Source of the DNA: Oscheius onirici
Taxonomy: Eukaryota; Nematoda; Chromadorea; Rhabditida; Rhabditidae
DNA: 64,000 nt
Direction: 5' to 3'
NCBI GenBank assembly: GCA_932521025.1
Contig: OW051473.1
Location: 6,448,001-6,512,000 of the forward strand
In this document: positions 37,501 through 48,300 of the stretch, one piece after another
How positions within the stretch are numbered: the stretch's first letter is position 1
How the letters are laid out: each line of letters begins with the position of its first letter
Made by a program: the position numbers and the translations under genes
Notes under the pieces: model-generated
Databases searched by the model: none
What the model saw: only the letters and a program-made list of their open reading frames with translations
Told to the model about the DNA's origin: nothing

Positions 37501-38259
37501 TTTCTTGATCAGTGTGGCAATAGCGTATGATCTATTTACTTTTCTTTCTTAATCCCCCGGTTTTTAGGTACACGCTGTGTGGAATCTCAAACATTATGAG
37601 TCGCTACGGTCACCTGTCAGAAGAGGATACTCAATCTCTCCTAGCCAGCGAGGCCTAACTTCTTACCTCTCCTTCAGTCTGTGGTTGAACGAAAACGGGC
37701 ATTAAGTGTGTGTGCATGTGTGTTTTTCACACTGAGCTGTTCAATAAATCTCTTACCTGTTTGCTCTGATCCACAATGCCAAATTTTTTCCAATGACTCA
37801 CATCACCAGGAATAGCCACGATTAGTCTACGGTTCACCGCGCCATCTCTAAGTTCCCGGTGGCTGAACAACAAAATTTTTCTTGGAAAACATCAACAATT
37901 TCACTTTTCCTGCAACCAATGTCTTCTATCCAACTCCTTGTACTCGAAGACATCTCGAGGTTCCTTTTCTTGAGAATCGTAGTAGAACCGAAATTCCAGT
38001 TTGGACCTATCTGAGGTTAAGCAAGCAAAACTTTTCCGGGTGATAAATGTTTACCGATCATTCGTTTAACGTTGAGGTCCACTATTTGGATATGATTTCG
38101 ATTAACCAAATAGACTTCTCCATCCAATGCATATGAAGCATTTCGAATTCGACCCAAATAGACACCGTAGTAGTCAACAGTTAGGGCAACTGAATTTAAA
38201 TTCTAGGCACAAAAAGCTACCTAAAGGTTACCCGGTATCAAAAGGAGTAGCAGCCACAT
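34570..38259 (-). CDS. Secreted DM13-domain protein hosting a nested gene
   Basis: Seven exons: 38259-38232, 38189-38055, 38010-37917, 37862-37757, 35172-34992, 34928-34841 and 34798-34570; total 286 residues, every junction GT/AG and in phase. A signal peptide (MWLLLLLIPVALT) precedes a DM13-like unit (YYGVYLGRIRNASYALDGEV), then a second one (GVRVDPIEVLDAKTLRLPNF through GWFFAGKGTKIL, TVYDIEWLSVFCFQYEHDFG HVNV). The DM13 fold occurs in Skeletor-type proteins and may bind cofactors; function here is unknown. Intron 4 (35173-37756, about 2.6 kb) contains the whole trehalase gene in the opposite direction. Joining of exons 4 and 5 across it is supported by phase 0 on both sides and by domain continuity. 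Confidence 0.78.
35313..37658 (+). CDS. tre-4: Trehalase, membrane-anchored (GH37)
   Basis: Splits trehalose into two glucose molecules. A signal peptide (MLLLLLTLLSSLDA) precedes the GH37 domain. Seen in order are PGGFFEVYYYWDTYW (signature 1), QKRSQPPMFVQM, ESGWDFSTRWFSD, EQWDFPNVWAPNQH (signature 2) and GGGGEYPVQEGFGWTNGALI. The C-terminus has a helix IYIIGGLFAFLISVAIAYTL and a short tail ending SLLASEA, so it is probably a plasma-membrane ectoenzyme. About ten exons. The exon/intron junction at 37377-37420 (donor GTGAGT, acceptor CTCAG) restores the frame. The symbol rests on memory that tre-4 sits near sad-1 on the C. elegans X. An AATAAA at 37743 lies only 9 bp from an exon of the host gene on the other strand. 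Confidence 0.88.
37743..37748 (+). terminator. Polyadenylation signal of trehalase
   Basis: AATAAA 85 bp after the stop codon. Cleavage at the usual 10-20 bp further on would fall inside or at the edge of the host gene's exon 4 (37757-37862), so the two transcripts are likely to overlap antisense. Confidence 0.6.
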
Positions 38260-39147
38260 GAAAATGAGAGCCGAACCGATAGCTTGTCTTTGTGTCTAAT
38301 CTGGGCCACATCCACTGCTTTTGATTAACGGCGAGACTTTTCCCCGTGAACGGTATCAACAAAAACTTTCACCTTTCTTGTTGATCTAATTGGGCTGTCA
38401 TGATTAAATATTTGCAACGACGCGAGGGGTACCTACACTTCCAGGAGGCTCATTTCATTGCTGCCTTTTTGTGGTTGTCAGCTGTGCTTTCCGCTCTCTG
38501 TGGATCTGCCTTCCTCCAAGGCAACCACACGCACTCACCTGCCGGACTTGATGGTTGCACACTCTGTTCGATTACAGCTTGCTAAGCCTTTTTCTGATTG
38601 TATCTAGTCATTTTGGCTCAGAAATAGATCCTAATGACTTGCCGTACTCCGCATCCGGTTGAAGAAGCGAAAGCGTTCAAACTGAGATATTACTATGCGT
38701 TGGCGGTCAATTACGGAGTGAAATCCAAAGCGCATGCACGTCACTGGGTGTTCGAGAGACCTGCACAGCTGCGTGAGACAGCTGAGTTTTTGCTTCGAGC
38801 TCTGGGTGATTCGTCTTCCGAGTTTGCTAAATACACCACTCTGAGCTCAATCTTTCTCCCTTTCTCTCTCCCAACTAAAAAGAGAAACCGGTTGTGTCCA
38901 GTATTTTGCCCTTGTCATTCAATTACTTTTGTCTTCGCCTGAATCCACGTGAGGGCCAAGGAAAGGAAGAGAACACAAAAAGTCTATGTAATTAGCCCAA
39001 TTCCCCATAGACCAGACTTCCTGGTGTTAGATACTTCTCTCATTTTCGCTGACAAACCTGTCTCTGCTCATATTACATCAGTTCCAAAATGGTTGCCCAT
39101 CCGATCTTTATTGTCCGTGTTTTGGTCAAAATACAGTCTGTTTCAGC
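38260..39147. other. Divergent upstream region of DM13 gene and transporter
   Basis: Holds both promoters. An open frame at 38634-38942 (+, 102 codons, Ala-rich start) has no recognisable product and no clear splice context, so I do not call it a gene. A TTTCAG acceptor ends directly before the transporter ATG, suggesting a 5' UTR intron or trans-splicing. Confidence 0.4.
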
Positions 39148-41192
39148 ATGGATGTCACTACAAAAGAAGATGAAGAGAAATCAGCAGAGAGTGATGGTCG
39201 CTTGGTAAACTTTCTGACATATATTCTTAGTAACTGGTTAAGACTGGCCCAAAAGTACCCTATCTACGCTACTGGATAGTGTTTCTTGCAACAACAGTGA
39301 TGGCACAAGCAATAGCCTGTAGTTTTGCCTTCAACTTTGCAGTAGTCTGTCGTGTAAATGGTTCAATAGACGCAAAAGCAGTATATTTAGAGTGAGTTTA
39401 CAAGCCTGAACTCTCTTCCGCCAGGTTCTAAAATAGCATTTTTAGCTAGAAAGCATATTGAAAAAAGATAACACAGATCTCGGACGACGTAAAACTCGAC
39501 AAAGATCTTCTGCGGTTCTTTGACTTTGGCACTTTCGACTCGTCAACATTGCGCCATCCGAAAAAGCGCGACTAGACAAGAAGGAAAGACAAATTATGAA
39601 CAACAAAGTTTGCAGAGATCCACGAAATTCGGATATTATGTATTTTGACAACAGTATGGTGATTCGTCTCTACTCGGCATATCCATTTGGTATTTTCTGG
39701 GCTCTTCTCTTTATTATTGGCTGGAAGGGATACCAGGTTGGTGACATGGTATTAACGAAAGCATCATTTGTTCAGAGGATATCAGTTAGATATTCAGTTT
39801 TCGTATCATCCATTATGTCAGCCATTTTAACTCTAATTATTCCGCCTATGTACGACTTTGACAGCAGGTCTTCGTTGATACTAAAGTAAGTATGATTATG
39901 CCACATTTATGTTCGGGGTTCTAGAATTCTGCAAGGAGCTATGGTAGCGCCTACAGTTCCTCTAGTCGGCTATATCACGACATTCTGGGCCCCGCGGACA
40001 GAAATTGGAATGTTCGTGTCCATTTTGACTAGTTACTCGCAGGTAAAATCCTTCCCTCTTTCTCTTTTTTCACTTTTAGATCGGTCTCTTTTTCCTGATG
40101 AGCACCTGTGGTTTTCTTTGTGATTCTTTCGGCTGGAGGAGTATATTTTATTTCCACGGAGTATGCGGCATATTTATTTCAATTCTCTGGCTGATTGTCT
40201 ACACAAACAGTCCAAAAAAGCACCAGTGGATTTCAAAGAAGGAGCTGGAGGTAGGAATTCTGTCCTTTTTGGGAAAACAGCTTTCAGTTGATTGGAACAC
40301 ATCACATTACCAAAGAAAAAGAGCCCATACCATTCAGGTAACTATTCTCTAACATGCACACATTGAAGTTGTTTCTAGAGGAATGTTCACAAACATGTCC
40401 ATTTGGGCTTGTCTAGTAGCCTGTATTGGAAACTACAACGGTGTCTCTCCGTTCATTGTCTTTGCCGCTCAAATTATGAAAAAGGCTTTAAATCTTTCGG
40501 ATCTCCTAACTTCTCAATTCAATTCGGCCTCTTTTGCTCTGCAACTTCTTCTGAAACTAGTCAGTGGTAGGTGCTTTTCACCCACTAAAGCCATCTCGTT
40601 CGTCTTAGGTAAGCTGAGTGATGTGTGGTCGACAGAAGAGACTTGCAAGCTACGATTCTTCAATACGATCTCTTGTGGACTGTGCGGTGTGCTCATCTGT
40701 GCGACAGCTTTCATCCCGGCAGAACATAAAGTGATTCAATTGTTTGTCGCCTCTTTAAAAGCATCTTTTCAGTATGCATGTGCAATTATGATGGTGCTCT
40801 TTCAAGGCATAATCGGCTTCAACGCTGCAGGCTTTAATAAGGGAGCAGTCATAGTTGCAAGGTACAATTAGTCGTGTCGAGAGTTGGTACTATACTATTT
40901 TCAGGCAACATGCTCATTTTCTACTCACTTGTTACGGACTAATCCTCACCTTCAGTACACTGTGCGAGCCTTCTCTAAGTACTAATTTACACTATGAACG
41001 GCCAATTCGGTTTTTTTTTCAGTCGGTGCAGTAGCTCCCAATTCAACCTGGTCCGAATGGTTCCCTCTGTTTTTAGGTCACGGAGTGTTACTTATTCTCA
41101 GCAACGTTTTCTTTTGTGTATTCATTGAAGGACGTCCGGCTGCATTCACTGAAAACAAAAAAGACACACTGCTAGAAGAACAATCACCCTGA
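39148..41192 (+). CDS. SLC17-like major facilitator transporter, second gene
   Basis: Starts MDVTTKEDEEKSAESDGR, first helix YWIVFLATTVMAQAIACSFA, then an unresolved junction (39390-39600), IRLYSAYPFGIFWALLFIIG, LTKASFVQRISVRYSVFVSS, ILQGAMVAPTVPLVGYITTF, FGWRSIFYFHGVCGIFISIL and NSPKKHQWISKKE (a loop typical of SLC17), later NTISCGLCGVLICATAFIPA and a last helix ending in LLEEQSP. Substrate unknown. Compared with the gene at 2780 it lacks the usual R-x-N first-helix motif and is clearly divergent. No acceptor between 39402 and 39596 gives a clean in-frame join, so either a small exon was missed or the gene has a lesion. Confidence 0.72.
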
Positions 41193-41898
41193 AGCCCAAC
41201 TTAGAGACGTCGCGTGTCAAGGCTGCTTTTCTCGAATGCTTGTCAATCTCATGGTCATTATGCGTGTCATATACGCTACCAACGATGAAAGTTTTCTCAT
41301 AAACGTGTCACATCTTAGCCACAATGTATTGAATTGGTCACGAACGTAAATGTCTACTTGATTAAAGGCAATGAAGGTTAAGGGAGGTTCAGATCCGGGG
41401 GGCGCGCCGTGGTCAAGGAAGAGATAGGGCGTGAATTCGTGAGGCAGCAGACGACGAGAGGCTTATTGGATGAAGCATGAGGGTCGCTATTGAGCGCCAC
41501 GGCAAAACGGGCGCGGCAGTCGAATCTGGCATGTGAACACTCATTTGCATACTACTACACTTCTCATTTACACCTTCCTTCATTTTGTCTGATCCCTATC
41601 ATGTCATCCATCAGAAATGTTCATTTTGCGTCGATATTCTCAGTTTGTTCCGGTTATTTCTTCGAGATTGACTTCCTTTGTACGTGAAAACGTTCAAATT
41701 TCACATAAACTTAGCAATTCGTCGGGAATTTATTGCCTACTTCGCATATCCCATGACCTACTGCTATTCTCATTCTGTTTGACGTAGTTGCTGATCAATC
41801 AAACCATTCTCTTAACATTTCTCCATCTCCGATAATTTAATTCTCTCGTTTTTCAGCCGTGGCTGCATGAAAGTACGTTTGGAAGGTGGCGGCCTTCC
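41193..41898. promoter_or_regulatory. Upstream region of sad-1
   Basis: About 700 bp before the kinase start. A GC-rich patch with a GGCGCGCC octamer lies at about 41400. No exon was recognised; an alternative tiny first exon (ATG-AAA then a donor) at about 41868 is possible. Confidence 0.4.
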
Positions 41899-44800
41899 AT
41901 GTTTGAAACCTTGAAAGTAAGTTTCTCTTCCTTTATTCGTGTGACTTCTCGAGAAAAAAATTACGAATGCAGGACGGCCGGTTGTGAAACTGAGACTGAG
42001 CCAATGATTTATAATTCAGGAGGTGCTGGTAGAAATCAACAGCAAGTTGGCCGCTGTCAATGATGAGCTTTCACTGAAGATGACAGAGAATTCGAACCAA
42101 CGTGTCTCAGCGCCGGCCCAGTACTGTGGGCCGTACAAGCTGGAGAAGACGCTCGGAAAGGGCCAAACAGGTACTTTTCTGCTGTCCAATAATGTTGATT
42201 CCACTTGAATGCCGCCTTTTCCGGGGATTATTGCCCTTCAAATTTGGGCCCAAATTGTCACCATTGCGGGAAATGAATAAACTCTTTATTGCGGCCATGA
42301 ACGGCTCCAGATTGCCTTCACAACGCACGAATTTTCGAAAATTGGGCCCTGACTCCGGGCTCTCGTTGCCAATTATCCGAGAGTACTTTCGGCCCGAAGG
42401 CTCTCCACTACAAACCAGTAAAATACGAGGGGAAAATGGAAAAGTAATGGTTCGAGTCAAACTATAGGCATCCATCCATCAGACGGCCGCCGTCTTGATC
42501 GCGCCCCGGGGACAGAGACTCTCCGTTTGCAGGCGAAAATTCCAACTCTCGTATTTCTTGCGGGAAACGAATTGCACGACTACGAGTAGTACTACGTGAT
42601 CTGAAATAAAATTAAAAATCTCATGATAAATATTCAGGTCTTGTGAAGACGGGAACTCATTGCATTACGGGTCGAAAAGTTGCTATCAAAATTGTGAATA
42701 AGGAGAAGCTCAGCGAGTCCGTCCTTCAAAAGGTTAGTCACTTACAGTATTCCTCAGTAATTAAGGCCCTCTATCGCAAAAAAGCGAGATTGTAGCCAGT
42801 CAGATTTCTTCCATAAGTGCTAATGCAATTAGCCACCAAACGCGATCTTTTTCTCGATGTCAATGTTGTTTTGACTATAATTTCCTCGCTGCACTTCCCC
42901 GTTACATCCAGACAGGAAATTGACCCAATCTGACACGGGGTGGGCCTCGATCTGCTCTCTGGCTCCTCGTCGGTAATTAGCGGAGACGCCAAATGATTAT
43001 ACTTAATCGATTTTAATATCCGAAGGCGCAGTTGTGCACATGAATTACCATAAGAAATGGGAACCCTGCTGGCGCAACTGAATAATTATTCTATCGAAAA
43101 AGGCTCTCTGAAAGCCCAGGGTTTTGTCGCCTTTTAAAACGTCAAAAAGTGCAACATTTTCCTACCTGAAAGAACAATGAGCAGAAAACAGAGGTAGTCA
43201 CAATTAAGGACACCCGGAGCTTTTCTTTTATGCGTCAACGAATGTACCCCGTGGAAGTCCATTCCCGTGACATTGGGCCAGGATGGCTAGGTTACTTGCA
43301 TATGGAACGAGACGGCGACAGAGCCAGTCTGAAATAAATGGCAATGGTTGAATGATAGACATCTTGCAGGTCGAGAGAGAAATCGCCATAATGAAGCTCA
43401 TTGAACATCCTCATGTCCTACACTTGTATGAGGTCTATGAAAATAAGAAGTGTTTGTTAGTCGTCAGTTGGACAAGAATTCATGACCGTCGTTTAGATAT
43501 TTATTACTGGAACATGTCAGTGGCGGAGAGCTTTTCGACTACTTGGTCCGGAAAGGTCGGCTAATGTCCAAAGAAGCGAGAAAGTTCTTCCGACAAATCA
43601 TTTCCGCTTTGGATTTTTGTCATGCTCATAACATTTGGTTAGCAAGGACAACATAGTTAGTAATTATTGTTTTAGTCATCGTGACCTCAAACCCGAAAAT
43701 CTCCTTCTGGACGAGAGGAACAACATAAAAGTAGCTGATTTTGGAATGGCTTCCTTGCAAGTCGAAGGATCTATGCTAGAAACGAGCTGTGGGTCTCCGC
43801 ATTACGCCTGCCCGGAAGTTATTAGAGTAAACATTGTTTTCTTCAGCTACTAAATCCTACTTAAGGGCGAAAAGTATGATGGCAGAAAAGCTGACGTCTG
43901 GAGCTGCGGAGTGATACTTTATGCCCTTCTCGTGGTCAGTCTAGTTTTCCCTTTATTATTTCATCTAATTGCTTTTAGGGAGCCTTGCCATTTGATGACG
44001 ACAATCTACGGAATTTATTGGAAAAGGTCAAAAAGGGCGTCTTCCACATACCTCATTTTGTGCCCTCTGATGTTCAAAGCCTTCTGAGAGCAATGATTGA
44101 AGTCGATCCTATCAAACGATATTCGGTAAATTCAGTATTTTATGCTTTTATCATTTCTGTTCAGTTAGCAGACGTTTTCCGGCATCCATGGGTCTCGGGA
44201 ACTTCAAAAGGAGAACCCGAACTGGAGCTTCCAATGGCCCAAGTAGTTCAAGTAGGATTTTCACACACTTGGTTGACCTTGTTTCTTTGCAGACTCACGT
44301 CATCCCGAACGAAGAAAGTATAGATCCCGATGTTCTGCGGCATATGAATAGTTTGGGATGTTTCAAAGACAAGCAGAAGCTTATTATTGAACTTTTGTCC
44401 ACCAGGTAGACTTTATTCTGTAATCTTCATTTGATTTTTTAGACATAACACTGAAAAGATGGTCTATTTTTTATTATTGGATCGGAAACGGAGACGGCCA
44501 GCTCAAGAGGATGACACTGAGATTGTTTTGCGCGGTGCTACTCAGAACATGGACCCACCACGGAAGCGAACAGACGTGGCGAAGGCAAACCGATATGCCG
44601 TGGGAAGCATAGCTGATGGCAGCCCTATCAACCCGCGTAAGACCTATGGGTACGAGACATCTGCAGGGACGTTAATTGCTTGTTTTTAGGCGACACGATC
44701 GTCGTCACGGAAGACACAGCTCTCTCGGCGGATCGCCGACTGAATCGCCAAGAAGTTCGGTCAGAGATCTCTTCTCGAGTACAACAGGAAGTGGAACTTT

Positions 44801-46717
44801 CTCAGCAAGAACAAACGACGAACGCAGTAAATCATCCTCCAGGTACCTCTTTCCTTTGTTTTTGTTTAGCACATTGTTCAGAAGTGGTAACAGCTACCAT
44901 TACTACACTCAGCCAGTTGATCCACAATCAGTCGCAGAGGCTGCACGACATGTTCGAGCGCAGAGAGAGGCAGCTGAACAGAGAGAAGCTAAAGAAGCTA
45001 GAGAGAGTAGAAGTAGACGGAATAGTCGAGACGCCGTTAAAAAGGATTCTCTCAAGAGTGGAGAAGTACTTGTGCATACTATATTAGTAATCCATATTCT
45101 TAGGTCTCACCCTACAATCCTTCACCACCAACGATATCGGGGTCGGCGCTAAGCACAGATATGTCGTCATCGTCATGCTCAACCAATAACTTGATAGCTG
45201 GTAACCGAATCAATCTATTTTGTTCAAGATTCGGGTTCAGGAAATAGTCAGACTAGTCTTTCTAGTGCAACTGGACCGTGGAGATCCAAGTTGACCAATA
45301 TCAAGAATTCATTCTTAGGAACACCTCGGTTCCACAGGAGGAAAACGTCGAATGGATCCAACACTGAATCTGACAGCGAAGACAGTCAAATGATTGACAC
45401 ATCAGAGTAAATCTAATCAACTTTCAGCTAAATTTATTTTCAGTTTGGTGAAAAAGTCGTGGTTTGGCTCGTTGACGTCGAGCATGTCTGTCGAAAGAGA
45501 CGATACCCACTGTGTTCCTGTTCAAGGAAAGACTTTGAATGGAATAAAGGCAGAGCTCATTAGAGCGTTCTTGACGGTAGTTGGATTTTTTAAGCCGTAC
45601 TTTGTTGTTTTTTAGATCCATGAGTTGAGTCATTCTGTCGTGGGACAGAATTGCTTTCGAGTTGAATACAAACGAGGCCCTACGGCTGGAGGCAGTGTAT
45701 TTAGTCGAGGGGTCAAGATGAACGTCGACATCATCGCCTCACCGCAGCAAATTGTTCAAGCCGGGGATATGCCAACATATGTGGTTCAATTCACGCTACT
45801 TGCTGGTGAGACAAATCCTATTCATTGCTAAGTAACTCAATTGTAGGTCCAACCAGACGTTTCCGTAGATTAGTTGAGCATCTCTCTGCAATACTTCAAA
45901 CATCTTCAAAACAAAGGTGCTAAATTAATCGCGTCTACGGATTAAGAGTACTAATTTTAGACCCGAGAGAGCACAACAATCAGCAATGATGGTTCGGCCG
46001 CGAAGACTCTCAGATAGCTCAGTTGGATCTGCGTGTTCCGACTCGGAACAAGGTGGAAATTACGTCAGAAACGTACCTTCGAGTGTTTTGCTTTTAAAAT
46101 CTATTTTCTAGGACCGTAGCGATCAAGGACTCAATGTGGATCCCTACAGCCAATCGCCTTCTATGAGATCAGTTGGCAGTACGACATCAAGTACAGGTAT
46201 GTGAACAGTTTCTTTTTAAACACCATGCATCTTTAATCATTCAGGATGAAGGCATTCAGCTCAAGGTAACAGGCGTTTGCTAGTTGACCTAAAGCAAGTA
46301 GTTGCTTCTTTTGAGAGTGATTTAGCCCTTTTTGATCCAAATAACTCCTAATAAACAGGAATAACTTTGCTTGGATTCTAAACACACCTGTGCTTGTGCT
46401 TTGTGCAGTGAATAATCGCCCGTTTTCCTGCTTACCACCATTTTTTAGTTTTAAAAAACCTTACCTTAATAATTTCAGTTCTAATGAAGTCTCCGGCGAC
46501 TCAGCGACGAAATACAACTGCTCTTATTGAGCGTTCGTCTCCTCACTCAGCTCCCCTTCCCAACGATCTTTCTCATCAACGTTCCGAGCCGGTCAAAATG
46601 TCGTACTCTGGTCCAAACAGGGCTAAATCAGTCGTCGACTACAGTACGAGACAGTCCGGACATGGTAGTCAGCGAAATTATTCTTTCGCCATTGTGGGTA
46701 AACCAGACAACGTATAG
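41899..46717 (+). CDS. sad-1: SAD/BRSK serine-threonine kinase
   Basis: Presynaptic assembly and neuronal polarity kinase of the AMPK-related family, activated by LKB1-type kinases. Exons start 41899-41916 (MFETLK), 42020-42170, 42638-42732, then 43370 onward; more than 15 exons. Motifs are GKGQTGLVKTG (glycine loop), VAIKIV (Lys), [16 protein letters not shown], activation loop [14 protein letters not shown] with the Thr intact, and [14 protein letters not shown]-like segment ([17 protein letters not shown]), Ser/Arg-rich linkers and a C-terminal KA1-like region ([20 protein letters not shown]) follow, then the tail ending GKPDNV. Alignment from memory to C. elegans SAD-1 is continuous. Two early introns (42171-42637 and 42733-43369) are long for this window. 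The donor at 43451 (GTTAGT) is weak but restores [14 protein letters not shown]. Confidence 0.95.
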
Positions 46718-47019
46718 CCATTCTGCTAGAAGCTCATACATTTTTCACATTTTTTTCCATTCATGCTTCTTCCCTACTTTCTTTTGTGATAGGTATTGTG
46801 GTATTTATCATTATTGACATAGCGTTTGTGTCATGACGTCGTGACTAGTTGTCACCCTAGAATTTAACCTAGTCTCTACCTATAGGATGATCTCTATTCT
46901 GGTTGTGTCCACGATATCCCGTGATTCATTTTCCCCTTTTGAAGTCGGTTTTGTTGTTTGAACGTTTAAAAAGTCGATTTTTCCCATAACTACTGTGACC
47001 AAATAAATGTTTCTTTTCA
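46718..47019. other. Convergent 3' region
   Basis: 3' UTRs of the kinase and of the Ly6-like gene. Nothing further seen. Confidence 0.35.
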
Positions 47020-47603
47020 TTAAGTGAACAATATGAAAAGAAACGGTAAGAGAAACCTTGGATTCGAAGCCGTATTACAAAAATCGTTGAAACAAGTGCA
47101 ACGTTGTATCCTTGCGCCAAAAATTGGAAGCTGGTTGCACATGTCAACATCTGAAAAGTTTCAACAGAAAGTAACAGTTAGATCTTACGTCCAAAAGGTA
47201 TGAGAGCACATCCGCGCCAGATGGATACTATTCTTCTTTCTTGATCTTGCTCCCAATTACCCACTGAAAATTTCTTTGGTCACTATGGGCAACAGTCGGC
47301 ATTTTCAGCAGCTTTAGGGTCTGACTATGCGGTGTAGCAACTCAGCTTACGCAAAACTTACTTCTGTCTATTCCACCGTTGTACGTCACAATTTTTACAC
47401 AACCAAAAAGGCCATATCCACAAGATTTAGCTGTGGAAATACAGTCACCCTGAAAAGAGCAGACATTTTCAGTGCCAGGGGAAGCAGTCAATCGAATCAA
47501 AGCGGAAGTAACTTACTCCGTTGGAAGTGCACTCGTAACAGGTTATAGCAAATATGAGACTGCAGCTCGAAAGAAACAGAAAGACGGCAGTCTGAACGGT
47601 CAT
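47020..47603 (-). CDS. Small GPI-anchored Ly6/uPAR-like protein
   Basis: Four exons, 47603-47517, 47449-47362, 47263-47189 and 47150-47020, all GT/AG with strong TTTTCAG acceptors, giving 126 residues. A signal peptide (MTVQTAVFLFLSSCSLIFA) leads to ITCYECTSNG, then GDCISTAKSCGYGLFGCVKI, WRGCALIP, VDMCNQLP and RCTCFNDFCN. The mature part has ten Cys and ends with the C-N pair typical of three-finger Ly6 domains. The last residues (RFLLPFLFILFT) are hydrophobic, as in a GPI-attachment signal. Ly6-type proteins in animals often modulate ion channels or receptors at the neuronal surface; that role is only inference here. No exon exceeds 131 coding bases, so simple open-frame scans miss it. Confidence 0.82.
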
Positions 47604-48010
47604 TTTCGTCAAGGCAGCAGTCCAGACTGTTTGTGGAAGATACGACTCGGCTATTCAACTCGACAGTTTTGACTCATAGCTGCTGCTTTTGGTCAGCGGT
47701 CCGTGGAGAGAAAAAATGATAAGATGACGGGTTTGGAACATTTCGGTATCTTTCCTCGGGTACATCTTACTAGTGTTCTTACTTGTGTTCTCAGCCGATA
47801 ATGAGTCTCTCGAAAGGACTGAATGCGTTTGCTTGACAGTGCATTAGCGAGTGACCCCGCGCCATTCATAGCGCTACTCTTGCATCTTGGCCGACCCATT
47901 GTTCGGATGTTTCGAGACATCTCCAAGGAGCGAATGACATCTAATTGAAGCAAAGGTAAACAGATATCAAAGACACAAAAAAGTGTTTTTACTAGGCTAT
48001 TTTAATATAG
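47604..48010. other. Upstream of the Ly6-like gene
   Basis: About 400 bp, presumably its promoter. A minus-strand open frame at 47693-47953 has no splice signals or similarity. Confidence 0.35.
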
Positions 48011-48043
48011 ATTAATTTTAATAAAGGCTTTATTAAAATTAAT
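48011..48043. repeat. Perfect 16-bp palindrome
   Basis: Arms 48011-48026 and 48028-48043 (ATTAATTTTAATAAAG and its complement) are exact, with a 1-base centre. It sits 1 base upstream of the tRNA-like acceptor stem below. Confidence 0.85.
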
Positions 48044-48044
48044 A

Positions 48045-48300
48045 GAGGCGGATTGGCGCAGTGGCAGGAGGCGCCAGCGTCAATCGAAGGGTCACAAGTT
48101 CGATCCCCGCCTCAGCCCAACCAAGGCTTCTACCCTTCCCGAAGGTCGGTAAATTGGTAGTAGCTTGCTACGAAGTAAAGGCGTTCCTGGGAACAGGTGG
48201 CACTGTGGAACGTTTAAAGCCCCTCGCTATCTGGCCCCTCAGATGCACCAGCTAGCCAAAGGCTTGAAGACGGGAGAATACTTTACTTTATTTTTTAATA
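48045..48300 (+). mobile_element. tRNA-derived SINE-like element
   Basis: A 69-base head folds partly as a tRNA: GAGGCGG (48045-48051) pairs perfectly with CCGCCTC (48107-48113), and GGCGC/GCGCC can form a D-stem. RNA polymerase III box A (TGGCGCAGTGG, 48054-48064) and box B (AGTTCGATCCC) are both present. The anticodon and T arms do not fold canonically, so it is not a working tRNA. An unrelated tail of about 180 bp follows and ends near AATAAAGAATG, an A/T-rich end as in SINEs. Copy number cannot be judged here, and the 3' boundary is approximate. Confidence 0.55.

Noticed and set aside
38634..38942. 102-codon plus-strand open frame upstream of the second transporter
   Set aside because: No signal peptide, no recognisable domain, no splice partner. 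The Ala-rich first half is suggestive but not enough.
42102..42475. Overlapping open frames on both strands inside a sad-1 intron
   Set aside because: The sequence lies in an intron with good splice sites, and I could not find a repeat structure or similarity behind the frames.
48045..48113. A functional tRNA gene
   Set aside because: Acceptor stem and Pol III boxes are good, but the anticodon and T arms do not fold and no sensible anticodon can be placed. Better explained as a tRNA-derived element.
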